From Nyssa sinensis (taxonomy: Eukaryota > Streptophyta > Magnoliopsida > Cornales > Nyssaceae), in the NCBI GenBank assembly GCA_008638375.1, contig CM018031.1, positions 57,958,688 through 58,022,687 of the forward strand: a DNA stretch of 64,000 bases, given 5' to 3'. The stretch's first letter is position 1, and each line of letters starts with the position of its first letter. The notes below the pieces were generated by a model. That model did no database searches. It was not told where the DNA came from and worked only from the letters and a program-made list of their open reading frames with translations. Below are positions 37,601-46,152 of the stretch, in pieces. The position numbers were made by a program, and so were the translations under genes.

Positions 37601-40600
37601 AACTGGAGCTATCATGCTTCTATAGAAGGAGTAGACAGAAAAAGAATTCTTATCTGGCCTCTAAACTCCCTTGTCCTCCCTATCTTCCGAAGCCTGGAAA
37701 TTGTTAAGTAACCGAAGGAAAGAGCCCACCTCATCAAGCTCCCAATCATAAAATTCTCTCCTAAAGCAGGGGGCCCAGATAAGCTTGTTCCCAACTTTCT
37801 CCAAACACTCACTAACCCGAGCCTCTTTGTTGCTAGCCAGATTGTACAACCTGGGGAATTTCACCCTCACAGACTCGTTCTCCCCAGTCCATGCATCATA
37901 CCAAAATTTCAACCTATCGCCATTTTCGAGGACAAAACGGCACTTTTCCATGAAGAATCTCCACCCATCTCTAATGAAACCCCATGGGCCACAACCCCTC
38001 GGGCCCTCCACACTGCCCGAGCACCAACTTGCGTGATCGCACCCATACTTAGCAATAATGATATCCCTCCAAAGCTCCCCATTGCTTTCACTAAATTTCC
38101 ATAGCCATTTCCCTAAAAGGGCTGAATTGAACATGCTCAAATCTTTCACCCCAAGGCCCCCGTGAGACACCGGCTTCTTGATTTTGTCCCAAGCAACAAG
38201 GTGAATCTTCCTAACCTCCCCTTCATGACCCCATAGGAAGTCCCTTTGAATCTTCTCAAGCCTTCTACGAACTGTCTTTGGAATAGGGAATAGGGACATG
38301 AAATAAGTGGGGAGATTGGCCAAAGAGATTTTGACAAGGGTGAGCCTGCCTCCCTTATACAGGGGTTGGGCCTTCCAACCAGATAGCTTGCTGAGAAACC
38401 TTCCAACCACCGGGTCCCATACCCCAGTGGAACGCGGAGAAGCACCCAGAGGTAGGCTGAGATAAACCGTGGGAAGGTTGCCCACTTTGCACCCTAAAGT
38501 GCTGGCTAACAAGTCCAAGTCCTGAATCAGCCCAATTGGAGTAATACTGCTTTTTGCGAGATTGATCCGCAGACTTGAAACAGCTTCAAAACACACAAGA
38601 ATGCATCGGACAAAACGGAGCTGACGGACTAAAGGGTCACAGAAAATGATGGTATCGTCCGCAAACAAAAGATGGGAAAAGCCAATGCCACCACCACTTC
38701 TGCCCCCCACCTGGAAGCCTTTGATGAGACCAACCTCCTCCGCTCGGAACAAAAACCGACTCAAAGCCTCCATAGCAATCACAAAAAGAAAGGGGATCAC
38801 CCTGTCTCAATCTTTTAGAAGAACGGAAGAAGCCTGCAGGGGAACCATTGACAAGGACAGACAAGGAGACTGTGGAGATACATGACTGAATCCACTTCCG
38901 CCACTTACCCCCAAAACCCATCTTTGCCAGCATACTTATCAGAAAACTCCAGCTAACATGATCGAAGGCCTTCTCAATATCCAGTTTGCATACAAGCCCA
39001 TTCCTTTTCTGCTTTATCCTCGAGTCAATGTATTCGTTGGCAATGAGAGCCGCATCCATAATTTGTCGGCCCTCCACGAAAGCATGTTGACTAAGAGAGA
39101 TGATGTTGTCCATAATCTTCTTGAGCCTAAAAGAAAGAACCTTTGCAATCAGCTTGTACACACTGCTCACAAGGCTAATAGGATGGAAATCCTTGATGCT
39201 AATGGCTCCTTCCTTTTTTGGAATGAGGGCAATGAAGGAAGCATTGAGGCTACGCTCAAAGCCGCCCTCCCTGTGGAAGGCCTCGAAGACCGCCATTATA
39301 TCTGCTGTCAGAACACCCCAACATTTTTTGAAAAAGGCCACAGTGAAACCGTCAAGGCCTGGAGCTTTATCGCCGTTGCAGGCATCTAAAGCTCTTATCA
39401 CTTCTTCCGAAAAAGGGATCTCTAGATTAGAGGAATCGTCCCCATTCAGGCTATTCAGGAAGAGGTCGTTCACCCCCAGTCTCCATCTATGCGGCTCTGA
39501 GTACAGAGATGAGAAAAAATCCACAATACCTTTTCTGATAGGAACTTCCTCAGTGAGAATCTCGTCATCAATAACAATAGAGGAAATATGGTTTTTCCTG
39601 TAAAGAGAAGAAGCCATTCTGTGGAAGAATTTTGTGTTGCGGTCCGTTCTTCCTGTAACGTAGTGTAGTACTTATGTTAGTTTCAACTATTTGCCCTTCA
39701 TCTATTTATATCTTGCAATTGCCTCAACTTTTACCCTCCACATCACATCGGGAATCCTCTCTATCCTACGCACAATTGCCACTTAATCATGACCTGCTCC
39801 CTACTCTACCTATCATCTTCACCCTTTTGTTGATTTTTTTTGATAGGTAAAGTATCATTAGAAAGGACCGCAAGGGGCCGAAACCTATGTACGTGGGGCA
39901 TTCATAAAAAAACTTAGAATTATCCTTCATTTACAAATCACCCAAAAAAATCAATAAAAGAATCTATATCTAGTTGAAAAGATCCTCCATGCTGAAAAAA
40001 ATGAAGTCCAGAGCATCAACAATGTCAAAAGGCAACGGAATGCTCCTCTCCTTCAAGGACCTTTCAATTTCTTTTCCTCCAAATGCACCACATTACACAA
40101 CGCAGAGACAAAAACCACAAGGGTTGGAACTTTTTTTTTACGCTTGCATCCCCCTTGCTCATGGGTGAGGAAATCAAGAGCAAAACCTGACATAACTCAT
40201 TAAAATACCAAAAAAGGCCAACAAAGAAGCCTAAAGAACCCAAGCTATAGGACACCAAGGAAGAAGGTGCATCAAAGACTCCTCTTCCATCTTGCACATT
40301 GGGCGGGCACTCATTGGCCAATTTGAACTCTCTCTTCTTCGTATTATTGTTTGTAAGAATAGCACTCCATGCGCAGATCACACACAAAAAAAAGGTCACC
40401 TTTAGGGAAACTTTTGATTTTCATATACTTCTAAGTGAAGGGAACCCCTTTGCAGCCTGACAGAGACACAGAGAAAGATTTAAGTTAGAACGTGCCTCCT
40501 CTTGCTGCCTTCCATGATCCACTCACCCTTTCCCACTCTACCCACCCTATAGAGAGGCCAATAGATCAAAGATTTGCCCCAACTCCCACTCTTGAAAGCA

Positions 40601-42021
40601 TCTTCTAAAGCTTGGAGACCAAACCACTCCACTTTTAGTGACTGAAATAAAAAAGGGCTAATGAGGCATCTTCATTTGAGGAAAGTCGAAAAAGATCCAG
40701 GAAAATTTCCTTCAACAATTTATTGCTACACCAAGTGTCCCACCAAAAACTGATACTATGACTTGAGCCCACATCAAACAAGACTAATGGAGAAAAGGCA
40801 TTCCAACAAGTTTCAGATGGGACTACTATTCTAATTTTAGTATGGGATTGACTTGCATCTAAGCTCTCTGATTTAACCTGAAGCATGGGTTTCAATTGCC
40901 CTACTTGGACTCATGGCATAATCATTCATTTTGGTGCAATACCTGCAATGGCATATACCGTACTTTAGGAATTAGTCAATGTCATTGAATACCACAATTG
41001 AATGAATTCAAGCCAGAGTGAAAATGCTTTCTTTGTCTTCTCTCTTGTTCCCAAGATCTAATAACATTGAAAATATATGGCTCCAAATGCATGTCATTTA
41101 ATCATCCTAAATTGCTATCAAGCTTCTATTCCCATATCCTTGTGTCCAAATCTTTTTGATGGATGTGTACGAGAAATGAAGTGCTTAAAGAGAATTGGTT
41201 CCCAAAGTTTATGGTCTTCACTTTAGGTTTTGTTTGTTTTGTTGGAAATTAAAATTATGAACTAATTATTTTTTTTCTGAAAAATATTTAAGAGGCAAAA
41301 AATTACTTATCCTGATTTTCCACTTGTTTGGTTTAAACTAAAATTTGTGTACCAAATTCTTTCACTGGTTTGGTTGTTTGTAAGAATCTAGAATAACATT
41401 ATTTTGGTGATAATTTTTTATAAGAGAGACATTGGGGTTTATTGCTTCTCTTTGTTTGGGGTTCTTGAATTTTGCCTCAGTCAATTTGGGATCTATTATA
41501 GCCTGTTGGGGTTTTGGGGTTGGGGGGTTTGGATGCCTGAGAGGCAGTCTCTGCAAAACTTGGGCAGGTGGTTCCTTGTTGTTTGATGTAGGTGCATTTG
41601 GTAGGGAGAAAAATAGATGTACTTTGAGGATGTAATAGTTGTCTATTCAAAGACTTAAAAGAATTTATTAGATATGTTATACTCTTTATTTATTTAATTT
41701 TTTCCCTTGTTTGGTGACTTAAATTGTATAAATGAGCTTAGTTGTTAGCTCTTGTATACTTTGCAATTGCATATACATGAGATTGCATCCCATTACATGC
41801 TCAAATCACCTTTTTTTTTTTGGAGAATACTATTGCAATTGCATGTACATGAGTTGATTCCCAATAGCGCTTCTTTATAATATACTATTTTACTTGTCAA
41901 AAACTTTTTCACTTCTAAAAAATAAAAGGTATAGTTCATACGGGAGCCAAAAATTATAAAACTTCTTGAACTTTTTCCTCTTAATGTAGAAAACAACTGT
42001 TTGGACCTAAATTCGGGATGT

Positions 42022-42062
<41 letters not shown>

Positions 42063-42640
42063 ATTTTCAGAATTTGGAATTAAACAAACCACCCCACTTT
42101 GTAAATTTCTTGGAATTTATTTGTTTTGACTTATTTCTGGTGCAACAGAGAAACAGACAGTGGTAATTTTTTTTTATCAATTTTAACCACCTGTTATCTG
42201 CTAGTAGCAAAGAGTTATCATCTAGGTATTGAAACATGATATTTGCTTTCTACACGATTACGATCTGTGTAAAATTGTTTCCCATGTTAATTTTGGTTGT
42301 AGAGGGAATTAGCTGGTTTTGTGTAAAAAGAAAATGCCAAGTTGTGGAAAATAAGAAAAGGCCATTTTCGATGGCAAGGATGGGTTGCATCTTAAATAAT
42401 TCAATTGCTTATATGAACTACTAAACTTGTCTTTATGTCTATTAGAGGAGAAAACAGTCAGATTTGGACAATGTGGTAGTGCTTAAAACATTTTTCTCTA
42501 ATACCTATGATATTTTGAATCTGCAGATTGCAAAAATCACAGAAGAGGGTTTTACTAGCTATCCGCCGTATGCATTGAAGACTTTCTGGAATTTCTCTGC
42601 CTTCCAGAATCCAACTGTGGGTGCTGAAGGATCCTGGTAG
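26551..42640 (+). CDS. PBG1: 20S proteasome subunit beta type-4 (PBG1), seven coding exons
   Basis: Exons, all with GT-AG borders and matching phases: 26551-26556, 26651-26718, 28297-28373, 35024-35153, 35332-35491, 35590-35775 and 42527-42640. Together they give 741 nt, or 246 residues, the size I recall for Arabidopsis PBG1. Signature stretches are [79 protein letters not shown] and a C-terminal GAEGSW. Beta-4 (the B7 position) sits in the inner ring of the 20S core, contributes no catalytic threonine, and is needed for assembly of half-proteasomes. The short N-terminal segment before TGTSV is the family's propeptide. Exon 1 holds only two codons (Met-Asn); that start is supported by an in-frame junction and a good donor (GTGAGT). 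Introns 3 (6650 bp) and 6 (6751 bp) are swollen by transposons, while introns 1, 4 and 5 are 94-178 bp. No disabling change is seen, so it is likely functional. Confidence 0.96.
27095..28130 (-). pseudogene. LINE fragment in proteasome intron 2
   Basis: The minus strand at 28081-27842 reads as the C-terminal zinc-binding (zf-RVT) region of a plant LINE ORF2: [33 protein letters not shown]. Around 27095-27250 a second block, with minus-strand TTCTATTATCAATCAATATT, resembles the 3' terminal part of such elements. Frames are broken. It lies antisense within intron 2 and the ends are approximate. Confidence 0.6.
28600..28795. repeat. ~95-bp tandem duplication in intron 3
   Basis: Two adjacent diverged copies each contain CATATTTGTGA, then a TATGTTCAG- or AATGTTCAG-type block, then GTGTGTGC or GTGTGTATGC. 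The first is preceded by GATGCCTCTAAGCTCACAC and the second by GATGCTTTTGGCTTTCAC. Confidence 0.55.
28796..30250. other. Intron 3 sequence, no gene seen
   Basis: AT-rich intronic DNA with homopolymer T runs (29326, 29405) and a (TA)n tract at 30040-30054. No exon or element end supported. Confidence 0.5.
30251..30810. mobile_element. Non-autonomous element with GAAGCACG termini, intron 3
   Basis: It starts GAAGCACGAATATAG and its right end, reverse-complemented, starts GAAGCACGGACACTA. The subterminal parts repeat GGACAC, ACACG and CGATACGTATCC-like words on opposite strands. The middle is AT-rich with a (TA)n tract. I found no convincing target duplication; the right edge abuts a LINE tail that may have replaced it. 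Mutator-type is the likeliest class. Confidence 0.5.
30811..31440. mobile_element. LINE insertion with an apparent internal inversion
   Basis: The left part (30811 to about 30985) is the 3' end of a LINE on the minus strand: its reverse complement ends ATATATAATTTACATTTACC then AATCAAAAAA. The right part (about 31010-31400) reads openly on the plus strand as an acidic protein ([37 protein letters not shown]), like the tail of a plant LINE ORF1, and ends in a T run at 31401-31416. Opposite orientation of the two halves is what twin priming produces. The ORF1 assignment is tentative. Confidence 0.45.
31441..31965. other. Intron 3 sequence, no gene seen
   Basis: AT-rich, with a short (AAAAG)n run near 31792-31810. 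No other feature recognised. Confidence 0.5.
31975..32460. mobile_element. Mutator-type non-autonomous element (GGCG family), copy 2
   Basis: The left end is GTGTTGTTAAAGGCAACTAG. The right end, reverse-complemented, is TCCGTGTAGTTAAAGGCAAG. The flanking 9-mers are identical: GTGTAAGTA at 31966-31974 and at 32461-32469. It shares ends and the internal TTTTCGGGTAATGTAGGAC block with copy 1 at 4790-5408. The perfect 9-bp duplication supports assigning this family to the Mutator superfamily. Confidence 0.8.
32584..33106. mobile_element. hAT-type MITE in intron 3
   Basis: The left end is TAGAGGTGTCAAGC. The right end, reverse-complemented, is TAGAGGTGTAAATTGG. The 8-mer GTTCTACA is duplicated exactly at 32576-32583 and 33107-33114. 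It is 523 bp and GC-richer than its surroundings, with repeated GGCACAA, TTGTGCC and CCATGGCAC-like words on both strands. No transposase. The open frames inside come from this low-complexity sequence. Confidence 0.88.
33115..35023. other. Remainder of intron 3
   Basis: A short duplication of the GGTTCTACAATGTATTGT block (33107-33126 and 33194-33213) is present, and a C-run/(CT)n tract at 34569-34618. No exon is supported between 33115 and 35023. Confidence 0.55.
34569..34618. repeat. Poly-C / (CT)n microsatellite
   Basis: C-rich runs followed by about 13 CT units. The open frames across it on both strands are artefacts. Confidence 0.85.
35785..36160. repeat. Tandem duplication at the start of intron 6
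   Basis: CTGAACTTCTG, ACGACCTGTATTAAATGCTA or ATGACCTGTATTAAATGCTA, CACTGCATTCTTGAATATTT and AGCTGAAATTCGAAAGA all occur twice (about 35790-35905 and 35949-36120). A third partial GCTGAAATTCGGAAGACATT is at 36128-36147. Confidence 0.7.
36303..36332. repeat. (CT)n microsatellite
   Basis: An uninterrupted CT repeat of about 14 units inside intron 6. Confidence 0.8.
36721..36816. repeat. Three tandem 32-bp repeats
   Basis: The unit starts TTGACTCAACATTGGTTCC and ends TATATCTTG, at 36721-36752, 36753-36784 and 36785-36816. Units 2 and 3 are identical; unit 1 has ACT in place of GCG. Confidence 0.9.
37013..39661 (-). mobile_element. 5'-truncated LINE (L1-type) in proteasome intron 6
   Basis: The 17-bp word AGTGTAGTACTTATGTT is present at 36996-37012 and again at 39662-39678. 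That is the target-site duplication left by target-primed reverse transcription. The element's A tail (plus-strand T run) abuts the left copy. Its ORF2 begins without the endonuclease domain, so it is 5'-truncated. It is antisense to the proteasome gene and fills 2.65 kb of intron 6. Confidence 0.93.
37086..39617 (-). pseudogene. LINE ORF2: reverse transcriptase and zf-RVT, frameshifted
   Basis: Read from 39617 leftward. The RT fingers carry [18 protein letters not shown], then [46 protein letters not shown] and RQGDPLS. The catalytic FADD box ([11 protein letters not shown]) follows in another frame at about 38680-38640. Next come the thumb region ([28 protein letters not shown]) and, at 37615-37388, the zf-RVT zinc-binding domain ([35 protein letters not shown]). 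The C-terminal [14 protein letters not shown] ends near 37086. The frame breaks right after RQGDPLS near 38800-38790, and again near 37660 and 37390. The family normally also has an N-terminal endonuclease, absent here. The breaks are few, which suggests a fairly young insertion. Confidence 0.93.
39838..40900 (-). pseudogene. Second LINE ORF2 C-terminal fragment, intron 6
   Basis: The minus strand at 40895-40635 reads like the region after the RT domain ([19 protein letters not shown] then [13 protein letters not shown]). At 40399-40064 it resembles the zf-RVT tail, ending [17 protein letters not shown]. The plus-strand T run at 39836-39844 followed by GATAGGTAAAG is the LINE 3' end. It lies 160 bp beyond the first LINE in the same orientation but has different sequence, so it is a separate and older insertion. 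Confidence 0.75.
40901..42526. other. Remainder of intron 6
   Basis: No gene seen. It contains a (TA)n tract at 42028-42060. An imperfect repeat of CAATTGCATRTACATGAG occurs at 41764-41781 and 41836-41853. The acceptor for exon 7 is TTTGAATCTGCAG at 42514-42526. Confidence 0.6.
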
Positions 42641-44425
42641 GCAGCTAGCCGTATAGGGCCCAGAATACAGATTGGAAAACAAAATACATGAGTTGCTAAA
42701 TTGGAAGGTTGATGCATCTTTGTATTGATTGATGACTTATTAGGTAATATTGACTTGATCTGCATGTGTTTAACTTTGCTTTTCTAAAGTTTTCCTTGGG
42801 AACTTTTCTGGTCTTTTGTCTTACAGTTGATGGTGATCGCAATTTAGAACCACTCATTTCTTTTTTAAACAAATGTTACTAGCTTGAGATCAGTGTGCTG
42901 TTTGGTAGTCTATTACCTGCTTTTGCTAGTTGCCCATGTATCTGCATGGCGTTGTTCCAGGTTGCATTTAACTTGAATTCTGTATGTGGATGCATGCACG
43001 CATACACATACATTTATCCATTAGAGAAGTTATTCCATGAGATTTTAGCTTTACAGTGGTTCTTACATAGATTCCTCAAAATACTGATATCATAGATAGA
43101 TACCGTCACATTGTGAGAGACTCGTGGAAAAATGTGTGTATGGAAGACATTAACAAAAGTTACAAAACGGACCGTCACATTGTCAAATTTTCAGCAAAAT
43201 TGGTGTGAATGATGATGGACCCGAGGAGATAGGCTCATGAAAGAGGATGTGATCACGTGAATGCATTAGTCAGAATTTTTTCACAGCAGGAATGTTCTAA
43301 AATTTACTAACAAAATTAAATTATATAGAAATGAATTATTATTACACGTGTTTTCAATAATTTAAAAATATAAATAATGGATAATTTTTTAACACAAAAT
43401 AAGATATAATAATCATAAGTAATTTATCAAAGTTAAATTATAAAAAATAAATAAATTTATTCTTCCTAAAATTTTATTTGCATTCACATATACTATTTCA
43501 AGTTTCGACTGAGAGGCAAGTTTAATTTTAATTTTGATTATTATTAAAAACTGGATAGTTAATTTTGTGTATAATATGTATATGTAAAGTATATATTATT
43601 TTGTACAAATAAAATTAGAATGTTTTATGTTAATTAAAATTTAAATCTACAACTCTTTATCTAGAACTACAAAACTCAAAGATGGTTAAAAAAAACTCGA
43701 GTATAGTTCAAATAAAGGAATTATCATTATTTGAGAATTTAATTAAATAATAATAGAATCCTTAAAACCTTTATGGATAAATTTCGGTACAAAAAGTATT
43801 CTTTATGTATAAATTTTGGTATAAAAAGAATATCTTATATGAAAAATTTCAATGATATTTCGGTGCAAAAGGAATACCTTAATGCTTAATTAAGTTATAA
43901 AAATAAATCTTAATATCATTTAGCTAAAGAAGTTGCATTTATTACATTTACTATGTCATAATTTTTTTCATTTATAATATTTTTACTCTAATTATGTAAA
44001 ATATTAATAAATATAATTATTAAGACATGTTGTAAATAAAATATATCTTGAATGATTTTTTTGAAAAAGTTTTAATTATTAAGTACGATATATATAAATG
44101 ACTTTTTTTTTGGAAAAAACATTAATTATTAGATACTAGAATTATTAATTAATCACAGAACTAAATTAATTCTTAAAATTTTATTAATTATTAGATATTA
44201 TTATTTTATTAAATATTAATTATAAGAACGTAATAGCTGATAAAAAAAAAAAAAAAAAAACTGTAATAAGTCCTGTTTGGTAGAACAGTTGGAAGCATGA
44301 TTCCAATGTTTTGTATCAGAAACTCCAAAAACTTCTACTGCCGACGCTATTTCTATCGGGCCAACGACTGGGCCAAATAGGCACCGAGAAGATGTCTAAC
44401 TTCTCTAATAACCAGGAAAAGAAAG
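42641..44425. other. 3'UTR and AT-rich intergenic DNA
   Basis: The proteasome 3'UTR follows the TAG at 42638-42640; no canonical AATAAA is seen in the next 350 bp. From 43300 to 44260 the DNA is extremely AT-rich, with many near-repeats of ATTAATTATTAGATA-like words, and holds no recognisable gene. Confidence 0.5.
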
Positions 44426-44433
44426 TTTATTGG

Positions 44434-45161
44434 TAGGGTTGTAAAATGAGTTGAGTGATTCGAATTTAGCTTGTGATCGGCTCGGTTATTATTATGCGAA
44501 AGCGATCAAACAAATAATAAATTGATCTTAAATGAGCAAAAATAAACAAAAAACATAAACAAGACACAAGATTTACGTGGTTCGGCAAAATGCCTACGTT
44601 CACGGATAGCGATGATTAGTTTATTATGTATCAAAGAGATTATAAAAGCAAAAAACTCCCAAAACCCGAAACTCTTTTTTCTCAAATGGCGGCTCTCTTT
44701 TTCTCTATCAAACTCTAAAAGATAATATCCTTATATTAGTGGGTTACAACATAAGAGAAAAACGGGTCAAAAAATAAAAAACGGGTCAAAAAAATTTAAA
44801 AAAACGGGTCACCAAGAATCCGAGTGAATTCATGACAACCACCCAACAATAGGCTCGTTCGAGATCAGCTAGCAAGATAAATAAACTAAGCTTGAACATA
44901 TTTTGAGGCTCGTTAATTTATTGAGCTCAGCTCGAGTTCGACTCATTAAGTCAAAAGTAGTCTAATACTTTATGAAAATTTAAATTATTTGAACTCGACT
45001 CGCGATCGATTCGATCAAAAGCTCATTCAAGATCAACTCAAAAAATTAAGAAGTCGAACTTGAACACAATTTGAAACTCGTTAATTTTAGCTAATCAAGC
45101 TTAAAAAATCTAATACTTGGCTCGGTTTAGCTTGGCTCGACTCGACTCATTTACACTCCTA
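44434..45161. mobile_element. hAT-type non-autonomous element
   Basis: The left end is TAGGGTTGTAAAATGAG. The right end, reverse-complemented, is TAGGAGTGTAAATGAGTC. The flanks TTTATTGG (44426-44433) and CTTATTGG (45162-45169) match at 7 of 8. Subterminal regions repeat GGCTCG, CGACTCG and AGCTCGAGTTCG words, as in the hAT at 15077-22912. The middle includes TTACGTGGTTCGGCAAAATG, a block often seen in plant repeats, and three copies of AAAACGGGTCA. 728 bp, no transposase. Confidence 0.78.
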
Positions 45162-45471
45162 CTTATTGGAGGGATAGTAAGTGGGTTTTTCACATTACTT
45201 CTCAAATATATTTATTGCAAAAGTAATTTTAAAAGTTTGGTTAAATAACTAAAACATATTTTTTGGAAACAATTTTGCAAACAAAGATGTAAAGTAAGGT
45301 GTAAACTATCTCAAGTAGGCCTTAACTAATGCTTAATTAAGTCACCACTGGGCTCAAGTCTTGTGCAGAGCTCTAATGGTTGTTCATACCTAATTAATAC
45401 CCCTCATTTTCAAGAGGTAACCAACCTGAATTGAAGTCATCATAATAAAGTTACACAATCCAAACAAACTA

Positions 45472-45612
45472 GTCTTAATGCAACGATAAGGTTATTTTAT
45501 TGTAATTTAGAGATCACGAGTCTGAGTTAGGAAATCAACCTCTTCATTTATGAGATACGGCTTGTATACAACTTAATTCTCTTCAGATCTCAGCAGCGAC
45601 AGGAGCTTGACT
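45472..45612 (+). mobile_element. Au-type SINE, copy 1
   Basis: The order of blocks follows the Au SINE family: CAACGATAAGGTTATTTTAT, then GAGATCACGAGTCTGAGTTA (B-box-like), GAAATCAACCTCTTC, GAGATACGGCTTGTATACAA, and CAGATCTCAGCAGCGACAGG then AGCTTG. The sequence is diverged and no target duplication is clear. Confidence 0.6.
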
Positions 45613-45639
45613 AGCCATATAATCCAAATAGACAAGAGC

Positions 45640-45792
45640 TGATCTTTGTGTAACGATAAAATTGTTCTATTGTGACTTGAAGGTCACAAATTTGAGTTAG
45701 AGAAACAACTTCTTCATTTATGAGATAAGACCTGTATACATACTACGGTTCCCAAATTCTGCAGTGATGGAGCTGCCTCTGCCTCGTACAAG
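45640..45792 (+). mobile_element. Au-type SINE, copy 2
   Basis: The same block order as 45472-45612: GTAACGATAAAATTGTTCTA, GACTTGAAGGTCACAAATTT then GAGTTAG, GAAACAACTTCTTC, GAGATAAGACCTGTATACAT, TCTGCAGTGATGGAGCTGCC and CCTCGTAC. Confidence 0.6.
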
Positions 45793-45993
45793 CAGACGAT
45801 TTTCTCTTTAAAATTGCCACCATTGATGTATTCCCCATCTTACCTACAAGAAAAACTGTACCTTCCAGTGTTAAAAAGAAAACAGAAACACAGAGAATTA
45901 AGGAAGCAAAAACACCAACCTTTTAGACTTGTTGTCTTTCTCTTTAACTTCCAAGCTGGTCACCATGTTTCATGCTCCATTTATTGCACTTAC

Positions 45994-46091
45994 AAAGGTT
46001 TCCTATGCAGGAGAAATGATGCCGGCCGGCAGACCAGCCTTGAGATGGGTGCATGCATGACGGTGTCATCTCTCCTGCGTAGCAAACCTTT
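45994..46091 (-). ncRNA. MIR4376/MIR391-family microRNA precursor, copy 1
   Basis: A 98-nt foldback on the minus strand. The 5' arm (46091 to about 46055) starts AAAGGTTTGCTACGCAGGAG and pairs with the 3' arm (about 46024-45994, ending GGAAACCTTT), leaving only isolated C-A, A-C and G-G mismatches and one G-U in 30 positions. The predicted mature 22-mer occupies 46081-46060 and begins TACGCAGGAGAGATGA; the star strand is at about 46002-46022. From memory the core equals miR4376 (tomato) and is close to miR391, of the miR390 superfamily, whose known target is an ACA10-type calcium ATPase mRNA. The loop of about 38 nt contains a TGCATGCA palindrome. It differs from copy 2 at mature position 18 (A instead of G). 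A TATA box lies about 55 nt upstream. Confidence 0.88.
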
Positions 46092-46140
46092 CCATGCTTC
46101 TCTTCTTCCATTCCATTGATAACAATGTAGTGCAGACTGG

Positions 46141-46152
46141 TTTATTTATGGG
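46141..46152 (-). promoter_or_regulatory. TATA box of MIR copy 1
   Basis: Minus-strand CCCATAAATAAA, preceded by a CTCTCTCC-type stretch and conserved in copy 2 (50583-50594). It lies about 50-60 nt upstream of the hairpin, so transcription would start just before it. Confidence 0.6.

Noticed and set aside
45814..46119. 101-residue plus-strand open frame across MIR copy 1
   Set aside because: The frame is not conserved in copy 2, whereas the minus-strand foldback and TATA box are.
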